Of a stretch of DNA of 64,000 nt, positions 23,273 to 33,697 are shown piece after piece; position 1 is the stretch's first letter; every line of letters begins with the position of its first letter. Both the position numbers and the translations under genes were made by a program. Origin of the DNA: Megalobrama amblycephala. Its lineage: Eukaryota > Chordata > Actinopteri > Cypriniformes > Xenocyprididae. The stretch is taken from NCBI RefSeq assembly GCF_018812025.1, contig NC_063044.1, positions 69,844,847 to 69,908,846 on the forward strand, written 5' to 3'. The notes under the pieces are model-generated. The model worked only from the letters and a program-made list of their open reading frames with translations, did no database searches and had not been told where the DNA came from.

Positions 23273-24479
23273 TCATGAATAATGGTGTGATTCACACATG
23301 AGAAAACAAAAGATCTGCATAATGACCTGTAATGACCTGCATAATAATAAGCTCTCTCAGTCAGGTAGGCTGTGAAAAAACCCTCTGTGATCATGCTGAT
23401 AACATAGAATATCAAAATCAACCACAGGCAGTAGATTCCCAAAACATCACAGATATGATACAGATATGGCAGCTAAAGGTCGATTGAAGTTTCATTTTAA
23501 ACCTCTTGTAAGCGGTTATGTATGTCTTATGGATGACTTTGAAATGTATAAGACGATGAGCCAGGTTTTCAGAAGTTAAAATTAGATTAGACCACACCCT
23601 CTCCCAGTCGATCAATGAGTCAAAATCTGTTAATTCATGATACCAGATAGTTTTAATAGAAAGAGGCTTTGCAGTGTGTTCATTAAGTTTACTATATATA
23701 TTAAAGAAACAGATGGCCGACTCGAGAGTGCTAATATACAGGTACACTTAATAGGAGAATTTAGGCCATTTACATTCAATGGTAAGATATTCAGAACATG
23801 CATTGTGTGCTCGCAATGCCAAGATTGTGTCTAAGTGCAGAGAAACAAAAGCAATGTCATACTGCCAGTGACATGTAAACGTTAGTATGTATCCTAGAGA
23901 CCAAATTTATTGGCTTTAAAATCATCCAAAAATTTAAATTCTGTCTCCATATACTCACTTTCATGGTGTTCTCGCATGTCAATGTCCGTGTTTACTTCAG
24001 TAAAAAAGGCATTGTGTCTCTTCAGAAGGCTTGGATTTAGACCGCTGGATTGATTATTTTTACCATGCCTTTATGATCATTTTTTTTTATCTTTTAAGTT
24101 TTGGGGGAATGTACTTTAAATGGAGGGACAGAAATCTTTCAGGTTTCAAAAAAAAATATCTTCATTTGTGTTTGGAAGATGAATGAAAATCTTATAGTTT
24201 TGAAACAAAATGAGGATGTTTTTTTTTTTTTTTTTTGGGTGAATTATACGTCATAAATACAGTAAGCTGAGTCTTGGATAAGGCTAACTTTAAATCGCAT
24301 ATCATATCATTTATATCTATGATACATATTGTCGCATTTTTATATGGCGATATAACAATGTATCGTTACTCCAAGGAAGGCAGTGCAAAGATTACATAAT
24401 GTTTTATAATCCTCAGAGGTGTCTGTATTGTTTTGTTGCTGGAGTAATACTGTGTTTTGTCTCTGTCTTATTTACAATG

Positions 24480-24975
24480 ATGCAGAGGTGGGTGTTGATC
24501 TTCTGCTGCATTTGACACTGTCGATCACAACATACTTCTTGACAGGCTGTCTTATGCGGACATGCGGAGTCCCTCAAGGCTCAATTCTTGGACCGCTCTT
24601 GTTCAAAGAACCAAATTGCATATCATAGCTATGCAGATGACACTCAGATTTACCTAGCCCTATCACCTAATGACTACAGCCCCATTGACTCCCTGTGTCA
24701 ATGCATTGATGATTGATGATTGATGATTAAAAATTGGATGTGCCTAAACTTCCTTCAGTTAAAGACAAAACTGAAGTCATTGCATTTGGAAACAAAGATG
24801 AAGTTCTCAAAGTGAACATTTACCTTCACTCAATTATCCTGACTGAAACTCTGATTCTTCCAGATAAAGATAGTCTCTGCTTTTATTGATATTCTTATGC
24901 ATTCCATTTTTAATCTTATGTTGTTTGTTTTCTTTTCATGTAAAATGTTCTATATAAATACACTCGCCTTGCCTA
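24480..24975 (+). mobile_element. L2-type LINE fragment (reverse transcriptase remnant)
   Basis: In shifting plus-strand frames the text gives FDTVDHNILLDRL-like sequence (about 24510-24550), CGVPQGSILGPLLF (24562-24606) and SYADDTQIYLALSPND (24630-24680), the catalytic YADD region of L2/CR1-like reverse transcriptases. Then NWMCLNFLQL and KTEVIAFG follow. The end near 24950 (TATATAAATACACTCGCCTTGCC) is a LINE-type tail. Internal deletions and frameshifts make it dead. Confidence 0.8.
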
Positions 24976-26605
24976 GAAGCGGTCTTTTGTCACACTATGA
25001 TGTCATACTGAGACAAAATTAGCAGAGAGTCATTTTTGGCCGCTTGGTCTCAATAAAAGCTGTTTTTAGACTAACAAGAAAGTTTCACCTTCTGGCTTTA
25101 TTCACCACAGGCTTCATGAAAAAATAACTACAGTCATTTCATTAATTCTCTCAATGTTTGAAATTTCCTTATAAATAAGGAAGGTTATTTAATTCATTAT
25201 TTAAAAAAAAATCCAGTGTTATGAATAATATCCAATATTATTTCCATCAGTTCCTTTGCAATCTAGTGATGTATTTTAATTTAAATAAAAACATGCCTAT
25301 AAATCCCCAGTGAGCACATCTGAATCGTTTCTTGAGCTCTAGCTCATTCACATCACCAGTTCATATTGATTTAAATGATGAATTACCTGGAGTCTCTGTG
25401 TGTCTGTGGGAAGTTCAGAGATGAAATCTTCTGCTAAAGTCTTCAACTGAAGTCTGAAGCTCACTTGATTTCTGTAGTGATATTATACTCAGAAAAATCT
25501 GCCCTTTACCCTCATGGACCCAGACTCTGCTGGCCCCAAAATTGAGATTTGAGGTTAGCACATCACAGCATCGCAGTATTGTGAGCTTACTGTCATTCAT
25601 GTTTGTGCCAAAAACAAACAAACACCTGGTCTTCTTAGGGGCAAAAGTTATAGAAGATTAAAGTTAACCCAAAAATTCAACTTCTGTCATCATTTACTCA
25701 CCCTCATATAACCTTCTATATAACATATTATCATTGATCACCTTTAACATAAAAATCATGTGTGATGGTCAATGTTTATACAGTGGGCTTCAGAAATATT
25801 GGCACCTTCGGTAAAATATAAACTATTAAAAATAGTTTTTGCCACTTCTTCTCTTTGTATTTCATTCAAAATATTCACAAAAATCTAACCTTTAACTGAA
25901 GTCAAGCTACATAAAACATGAATGCGGAAAGGTTTTTTGTATATTGGTATTTTGTATATAAAATATTTGTTCTAAAATTATTGGCTAGTTGGGTCTTGGG
26001 GTCAGAAAATCTCCAAAACTATGATCAGACCTCGCCTTTATAACCACAATTTGTTTGGTAAGGTTGCATTAAAAAAGCCTTCATCTAGGGGTATCACAAT
26101 ATAATGGTATTGACGACAACCACGTTATTCAAAACATGAAATACCAATTTCATGTAAATTAAGGGTAAGACAATATAGTGGTATTGGCAATATAATTTAA
26201 ATTATCATTTGATCTAATTAATTCTGCCAAATGTTTTCTTTCAAATAATCAATGTTGGAAGTCCAAAGGCTTCATGAACTATTTATTTTAATTTGAGTAT
26301 GCCATTTCTTGGATTTGGGCTCCAAATGGAGACTAAGGTATTAGTTGTTTTGTTAAAGGGAATCCCTGGTTTTAAGACTTGTATGGCTTAATATAACATA
26401 AAAGATGACTGAAATATGTTGTAGAAAACCCATGAAAGATTTACGTTATTTAAAAGTTCCACATCGTTTTATACATATTTTAGACAACAGGGGGCGCCAT
26501 TTTGTTTAGGTGCACAGTGCATTCGACGTCGATGACATTGCTTCAGTGAGCTACTGACACTACCCTGCTGCTATTTTTACCGCAACACAACTCTGAATAT
26601 AATAT
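24976..26605. other. non-coding, with Tc1-like terminal fragment near 25783
   Basis: The text ACAGTGGGCTTCAGAAATATTGGCACC at about 25780-25806 resembles the terminal repeat of Tc1-type transposons. No matching opposite end and no transposase were found. A TTACTCACCCTCAT block near 25692 is another common fish repeat start. No genes recognised. Confidence 0.4.
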
Positions 26606-26613
26606 ACGATGCC

Positions 26614-28443
26614 ACATAAGTCTTTACTGCTTTACTAGCGATAAGAGAGAAAAGAATGGGCAGTTGTGCAGAATGTGGACAAATAAAACTTCCTAAAGAT
26701 CTGCGTCTTTGTTCTCTTCTCTTTAGCCCTGATGCCTTTGAGGCTTTTACTAGACCACAGCTGAAAGAGCTTACAGTTGCCGATGGATATAAGTGTAGGG
26801 GAGAGTGGGGTAAGATGAACCAGTGGGTAAGTTGACCCACCCCCTGTATCTTGGCAACCGTACCATTTTATTGTCATGTGACCATATATTTTAGAAACAC
26901 CCATCATTTCTGCCAGACTGTGAAAAGGAGAAGCACATGGGAGGAGTGGAAGTCGCTCATTTACTTTAAAAATGTGTTTGGCTTGTCAAAAGAAAAATTT
27001 TAACATAACAGATGTAAAGACTGTTTCATCAAATCAAATTTGTCCAGGTCTAAAAATATTTATGATGCATATTGGTGATTTAGCAACGCATAAAACCATG
27101 CGAGTCATTTAGCTAAATATTATTCTGAATTGGTAAGCTAGCTAGCTTTTCCTAAAATGGCAGCTATGGGGCAAAGTAAACCAACTGCTGTGGGGTAAAT
27201 TGAGCCAGTGTTTTAACTTACCCCACCATAAGGCACTGAATTTAAATTAAGTCTGAAGTATAAACTGGTGTCATTGCAGTGAAATATTAAGGTTTAGTTT
27301 ATCTTTATTTTCGAGTTTATTTAATAGGAACAGTGTACAAGCACACCAAATCCTTCTCTGATATGAACCAGAGGATGTATATATTTCCACCTGTCGTCTC
27401 TAATGGCCTAACATGGTCGACATTGCAGAAAAACTACCATGTCAAGAACCTTTTGACTAAAATGTTTATTACTTTCAGTGACATTTATTCATTCTTTAAT
27501 TTTACTCAACAAACTCGCTGTTTAGTGTGTTTATGGGAAGGTTACAACTTTGATGTTCAACATATTGTTTCAGAAATGCGAGCAATTAAACTGAAATTTC
27601 AACTTCAGTTGGTTGGTTTTATGTTGTTTTAATTTAGCTTTAAAAAATATTTGTAAAGGAAATTTGAGTAGTAAATGAGTTTTTAAAATGGGTTTGATTC
27701 AGATTCAGTTAGATGGCCAGTTTACACCCACCTACTGACTCGGCTCAACTTACCCCTAACCTGGGGTAAATTGAGCCAGAGGAACACTTTTTTTATACAA
27801 AGCCATATTTTTAGAACCCGTTGTCATAGATGTATTCTGATCATTTAAAATGATAGGAAACATCCTGAAATTACTTTAAAAACTTTAATTGTGCTTCTGC
27901 CTCATTTTCCCTTATCTTGAGGACCACATAAGTAAAAAATGGCTCATCTTACCCCTATGCTTTAACCAAATGCCACGCCTGTCATGGAGACTGACGAAGG
28001 TAAGCCTATAACACATCTGGACTGAGACAGACTCAAAGCTCGTGTGCTGTGATGATTAAGATACCTGTGATTGCATAAACAGTAGCATCTTCTCAGCATG
28101 TGTAACCGTGTGTGATCCATTCAGGTGATCAGATGATTTTATTTGAACAGTAGTTCGAATAGCCACAGAGACATTGCATGTCTTCAATGTTTTCATCCTC
28201 ACTAATTTTGCTCTCTGGCACAAATTGAAAAGGGTTTTAAAAGGAACCATGCGGATATTTAGACCTGTATGCGTTCCTAGATTACTGATGAACCAAAGTA
28301 CACCATTGAAAAAGTGTCAAAGGCATCAGGGCTAAAGTGGAGAGAACAAAGACGCAGTTAGGAAGTTTTATTCGTCCACATTCGGCACAACTTCCCATTC
28401 TTTTCTCCTCTTCTTATCGCCAGTAAAGCAGTAAAGACTTACA
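26614..28443. mobile_element. DNA transposon with ~125-bp inverted arms carrying a THAP-like coding remnant
   Basis: TAAGTCTTTACTGCTTTACT begins the left arm (about 26618). The right arm, read in reverse from about 28443, gives the same 125 bp with about 85-90 per cent agreement. In both arms, reading inward, the text resembles the end of a THAP zinc-binding domain: LRLCSLLFSPDAFEAF on the left and LRLCSLHFSPDAFDTF on the right. CSxHF with a later F is the C-x-H part of THAP. THAP domains occur in P-element-like and Kolobok transposases. No complete transposase exists here, and another repeat is nested between the arms. Confidence 0.55.
26794..27960. mobile_element. MITE-like element with GGGGTAAG(A/T)TGA(A/G)CCA repeats
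   Basis: The left end (TAGGGGAGAGTGGGGTAAGATGAACCA, from about 26795) and the right end read in reverse (ATAGGGGTAAGATGAGCCA, from about 27959) are inverted copies. Subterminal copies of the same motif recur inside at 26822 (GGGTAAGTTGACCCA), 27190 (GGGGTAAATTGAGCCA), 27213, 27741 and 27762. The interior (27240-27740) is AT-rich with no domain. It is nested inside the element at 26614-28443. Confidence 0.6.
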
Positions 28444-29370
28444 TGTCTTCTCTTGTTGTCCTTTGACTGAAATGTATAATTTATTAGCTAAAAAAGAGAG
28501 CAAACACAAAATAAACAAAGTGAAGAGACATTTTTCTGATAGCATTGTTTTTTTTTTCAAGGTTTCTATAGATATTGCGATATATAATTACTGGAGAAAA
28601 AAGAAAAAAAAGAAAAATCATGACAGCCGTGACCTCTAACAGCAATCTAATGTTTGACAGACATTACTGGAACTTTCAGAGGATGGGTTTGATCGTCAGA
28701 TGAGACCAAAATAACGCTCGGTTGAAAAACAAACACTTTGTGTAAACTGTAAAATCTCCTTTCGTTTCTAATGTGGACATTATACATTCCCACCTATGCT
28801 GAAGTTTGTTTTGCTGTTAATATGTAGCTCATTTTCTGCTTATTATTAATCTTGTTATCCGTGTCAACATGCAGGGATGCATTTCCCAAAAGCATCGTGA
28901 GCCCAAGTTGATCGGGAAGACCATTACGATCAACTAAACTCACAAAGCTTTTGGGAAACACATCCCAGAGCAATGGCCATGATTGGATATTTTAAAGGGG
29001 CAGGTTGTGAAACCAAGAGAAAGGGCACAAGATCACTGTGATGAGTATATTATAGTGTGATTTGTTAAAAAAAAAAAAAAAATGAAAAAATTGAGGGACA
29101 TGAATGATGATATGCAACTTGAAATGAAATGTTTAATATCAAATGCACAGTAAATAATTCTTAGTAAGGTAAAAGCACAGAAAATATGAGCTTTAAATGA
29201 ATTCAAATTTTAACTGAACAATTAACAGAGCTGACAGGCATTAGTGTATGAACCAGAAAACATTCAGCTGCAGATATAACATTATTTCACAGACGAGGAA
29301 CAGATTTAATCATCATCTATCCTGACAAAACTACATCTTCAGAATCAGAAGCAGAGATGCCCTACAGAAA
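28444..29370. other. non-coding with a palindromic MITE at 28874-28966
   Basis: The 93-bp segment GGGATGCATTTCCCAAAAGC...TTGATCG is followed by CGATCAA...GCTTTTGGGAAACACATCCC, a fold-back repeat common in fish. Otherwise AT-rich, with poly(A) near 29067-29081. No genes seen. Confidence 0.6.
28874..28966. repeat. palindromic fold-back repeat
   Basis: The left arm GGGATGCATTTCCCAAAAGC pairs with the right arm GCTTTTGGGAAACACATCCC; GTTGATCG pairs with CGATCAAC nearer the centre. Short MITE or MITE remnant. Confidence 0.8.
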
Positions 29371-29378
29371 ACAACTAC

Positions 29379-29399
29379 AACCACCACCACCACCACCAG
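29379..29399. repeat. (ACC)n microsatellite
   Basis: Seven consecutive ACC/CCA trinucleotides in non-coding DNA. Confidence 0.85.
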
Positions 29400-30424
29400 A
29401 GGGCAGATATTCAGAAGATACTGAGATTTCTCCCATCTGAAAATGTGCTGAATTAAACATGCACTAAATTTAAATAAAAACATGATTCTAACCATTAGCA
29501 GTTTTTTGATACATACAGATCATCACAATATCATGAAGTGTAACACACAGTTAGATTGTGGTGCCAGAGGAAGAGATACAAGAGAGACATGAGCTGGGTT
29601 TAATATAATGACTCAAGCGCCGTCACACTCATCCGCATACATGGGTTAGATTGAGGAAAAGTATCCAAATAAACATTCAACTCAGATCACAAACAGAAAG
29701 AGGGAGATGAGCAAATGTCTGTAGAGCGGTTATCTCTTCTTCTGCTCACCTTCTGCCTTTCTTTCAGACACAAACACCCTCTATACACATCCGCAGTTGT
29801 CATTCTACCACAAATTACCCTAAGCTCTCTAAGTGACCGCTACAAAAGCACCATGACCTACATGTCCAGGCCAGTTTTCATGATAGCTGCTGGTGTGCAA
29901 AAATCTTTTCTAGTACTGGAACACTTTAAGCACTGAACTGACACATCTCACTCAACACATGGGTAGAGCTATTCACAGTCATTATCACACATTTCTCAAA
30001 AACTGTTGTACATTATGAAATATTCTCATTTTGCACCCTAGGCAGTGTCTGTGTTGCTCCTCTAGTAGGCAGAGTACGGTATATGAGCGGAGTGGATTTC
30101 CCTCCGTTCTGAAAGCATGTTGTAAGCAGTCAGTTGCCTGTGTGCACTCCAGGACAGAGGTCATGATCCTGTGCCAACAAATGCTGTTATATTTTAAGAG
30201 TCAGTGGGACAAACTAAGATCAATGCAATGTATATAATCTAGACACATGATTTGTTAACAAACAGGGGGAGGACATTTGAATGGGCTTAAACCACAGAAA
30301 ATAATAGCTTGAACCAAATTCAAGTTAAAATTCAACTGACTCTTTGCATATTTGTATTACAATATTCTTGAGCTTCAGGAATAGTATAATATTCTCTGAT
30401 AAGGAATCTATGATAAATGTAATA
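29400..30424. other. non-coding, no gene recognised
   Basis: Short open frames without any domain; nothing recognisable as a gene or known repeat. Confidence 0.4.
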
Positions 30425-30560
30425 ATATATTTTTTTAAATAATAGAAATAAACTATTTCTATTATTTAAAAAATATATGTCAGTTATCTATTATATTATA
30501 TTATATTATATTATATTATATTATATTATATTATATTATATTATATTATTGTCACGATCT
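30425..30560. repeat. AT-rich hairpin followed by (TATAT)n microsatellite
   Basis: TATTTTTTTAAATAATAGAA (about 30428) is mirrored by TTCTATTATTTAAAAAATAT (about 30457), forming a near-perfect hairpin with arms of about 25 bp. Directly beside it is a pentanucleotide array (TATTA)n at about 30490-30549. Confidence 0.85.
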
Positions 30561-31110
30561 CCAGTCACCATGCCTGTCACCTCAGCACTACATCTCCCAG
30601 AATCCACCTGCACACATCCCATAATCATCACCAGATATCATCAATCACCTCATCACTCCATCACCAGATATAAGGACACTCCACACACACACTAGACTCA
30701 TTCGACTCGGGTCGACAAACTCCTGAGGACAGGAGGACGCAAGTCCGGTTATTCTGCAAATTATACATAGTGTTCTTGATAGCATTATAAACCACTTGGG
30801 GTGGGGTTTGACTGCAGAACTTTTTGTGTTTCATGTGGAAAAAACTAACACCCAAATAAAATGAACTATTATTTACAATAAAATTTTACTGTACTAATTA
30901 GCTACTGCATTATCAGCATATCTGATTATACTTTTAAATTATGGAAGTGAGAACATTCATTAATGCATTTACTGATCATATTCCAGCATATTAAGAATAT
31001 TTAGGCCTATAAGTCCTGCATCAATTCAGTCTTCCATGAGTTTTGTAGCTTATAGAAACAAACTAGTTTAAAGCATCTCGACTTTGTACTGCTCATTTTG
31101 TGAATCACCA
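30561..31110. other. non-coding, promoter/LTR-like block 30555-30720
   Basis: The block with CACATCCCATAATCATCACC...ATATAAGGACACTCCACACACACAC resembles in style the block at 17080-17290 (CA-rich, TATA-like, followed by CTGAGGAC or TTGTTGAG text), perhaps LTR remnants. The assignment is weak. Confidence 0.3.
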
Positions 31111-31504
31111 TTAGTTTACTTTTAAATGAAAAATTAGCCCAAGCTTTACTCACCCTCAAGCCATCCTAGGTGTATATGACATTCTGCTTTCTGATGAACA
31201 CAATCAGAGAAATATTAATAAATATCCTGACCCCTCCGAGCTTTATAATAGCAGTAAATAGGGTTCTCTTCACTTCAGAAGGCCTTTATTAACCCCCCGG
31301 AGCAGTGTGGAGCACATGTTTATGATGGATGGATGCGGATGAAGACACTTTCTTCAGCTCGTACTTGTGAACCCTATTCACTGCCATTATAAAGTCAGGA
31401 TATTTATTAACATTTCTTCGATTATGTTCATCAGGAACAAGATTGTCAAGGATGGCTTGAGGGCGAGTAAAGCTTGGGCTAATTTTCATTTGAAAGTGAA
31501 CTAA
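31111..31504. mobile_element. fold-back MITE (~394 bp)
   Basis: Left arm 31111-31260 (TTAGTTTACTTTTAAATGAA...AAGCTTTACTC) is repeated inverted at 31360-31504 (reading back: TTAGTTCACTTTCAAATGAA...AAGCTTTACTC). The arms are about 145 bp and agree at roughly 85 per cent. The spacer of about 100 bp is GC-richer. No coding capacity. This family is common in cyprinids by my recollection. Confidence 0.85.
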
Positions 31505-33364
31505 TCCTTTAAGATCTGCTGCTTTCAGTGGAAACAGCTCAAACATGCCTTTTAGTCTAGGACTAGCTTAGGCCCTGTCTGTGAAACTGAGGGTAAGAAA
31601 TTCAGCAAAAGACAACAACTTTAGGGCACTATTCATTTTTCACCTATAATATTCTAAATTTGAAACATGATTGCATATTTTCATTTCAAAAAGGCAAAAT
31701 TTCATAAAAAGTTGCGTAGTTTGCATCACTAGACAGTCTATTACTGTCAGTCCCTGAACATTTCTATCTAATTTCCAGGAACTCATGTTGGTTTGCGTCA
31801 TCTGGCCTGCGGGCACAGTTTGGGCATCTCTCGAAAACTGTCGTGTAAACGCCCCAAAATGTGTGAGAATTCACACCCATCAGTCCAAACTGGCTTCAGA
31901 GATGATCAGATCTCAGTTCCTCTTCTTTCTTTAAGTGTGTGGTCAAACTAACAGAGTTCTCACGTCAGCAGAAACATGTTTCCAGACCTCAACAGTGAGC
32001 TGACCGCTCTGAAAACACCCCAGAAAACATGCAAGTGTACATCGCTCAATTAAAACTGGACAAAGGTTATGAAAACAGCTTTGAAAGCACTAGAACTCAA
32101 AGCCAGAACACAAAGAGGACAAAAGAAAGTGTGTTTTAGTGGTTTTAGACATGAAGGTCTAATTATATCCAGGTCTTCTAAGAGCGTGAGAATCCTGTTT
32201 CTTCAGTGGAAACAAACAGTTGTAGAGGGAGGGGCTGAACTACAATAAGAGTAGAAGTTTTGTCAAGGTCTGTGCCTTTGCGATTTGAAAGCCCAAAGAA
32301 CCGCTGACAGACACTTGAAACGTTAAATATCTACTGACAGCATCCAGACTGTACAAAATGTCATGTATGAAAACTTGTCAGGTAAACTAATGTTTGTGAA
32401 TCATCTGAGGTTCACAGAATACTGATATAATGGAATTAATAGGTTGATTTTATGTAGAATTGGTTCTGGAAGTGAATGACGTTAAAGTTTTCTTCCATCG
32501 ATATACAGCTGGAATACTGTAGTAAAATACTGTATCTGAAACTGCGCTCTATACCTTCATTCACTGTTCCCTACATTAGTGCACTTAAAGGAGTGAACAA
32601 GAGTCTGCTCAAGAAAATGTGTAATGATGGAGATAAATACACATGTTTGACATTTTTTATTATTGACAAATAAAATATAATATTACAAGCATTGCTGAAA
32701 GCAGCTGATCAAGCGGTTCAAACACTAAATTATTATTCCTGTCATGTGATAAATGCTTACATCATCATTTAGCTTTGGCTGTTCTCATAATTAGTGCAAG
32801 CTGCGAGATGCTAACGGTCTAATCAGATTCAATGAACTATGCTAAGCTATGCTAAAAGTGATACCGCCAGACCCGGAGATCGGCTGAATGGATTCGAAAA
32901 CGGTAAAACTCAACTGTTTAACTCTAGGGGAGTTGGAAAATTAGCCTATTTTCAAAAAAAGTGCCGTGTTCAAAGGTGACATAGGCTATGCAGTTTGTGC
33001 TGCACTCCTAGAGGAATAAAAAATACAGCATATTTTGCAAAACGACTCTTTGCGTGTCGCGTCTGACACAAACAACACAATTCCAGCTCTTACAGGTGAT
33101 GATGAAGGCATGTCTCAACAGGTAAATATAGGCTACTTTCAATATAATATCCAACATATTAGAAATACTTCTTACTGTGTGTCAAGAGAGTGAGCAACTG
33201 ATTATCTAACACTATAGAGTGAACGCGTACGTTCAGCTTATAATAAACAAATCCAATTACAGTATAGCTATGCATGCACCGGCCACAGTTTTGACATGAC
33301 AGCATACCCAATTAAAAAAGTTCTATTAGATTCATATTCTTCTGCTCATGTGGTTTTTGTGTCA
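31505..33364. other. non-coding DNA downstream of the Ig receptor gene
   Basis: No gene, domain or clear repeat recognised. The part next to 33365 is probably 3' UTR of the minus-strand receptor gene. Confidence 0.4.
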
Positions 33365-33697
33365 TTATTTGACTGATTTGTGATGGTTCTTGTTCACAGA
33401 GGCATAAAGTTCACTGCAGTTTTCCTGAGATCCAGCTTTTGCTCCTCTGATGGAAGCATAAGTCACTTTATCATCACAGCGAACCTGAATGAACATCACA
33501 GTTATTGTTTCAACACACAATTATTACAGCATGATGTTTGAGCTCAATTCATGACACAAATTCAGAAGAAACCACAAACTATCATGTTGAGAGAAGCTGG
33601 ACAACATCAAGGAAGTGTTTCTCACCTTCTTCTTTTGGTCTTGGTTTTTACTGTACGCAGTGACCTCAGAATAAGTCACATGATCATCTGTCTGCTC
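33365..33697 (-). CDS. last two cytoplasmic exons of the Ig receptor (ITIM/ITSM tail)
   Basis: Exon 33697-33626 encodes 24 residues with HVTYSEV. It has an acceptor GTGTTTAG and a donor AAG|GTGAGA. Exon 33484-33365 encodes 39 residues with VTYASI and a further Tyr site (ELYASV), then stops with TAA at 33365-33367; its acceptor is TTCATTCAG. Both are phase 0, as is the donor of the exon at 47870. If they do not join the receptor upstream, they would be leftovers of a sister gene. No Ig or transmembrane exon lies between 33700 and 47800. Confidence 0.75.

Noticed and set aside
25780..26100. Complete Tc1 element
   Set aside because: Only one terminal-like motif was found; no opposite inverted repeat and no transposase.
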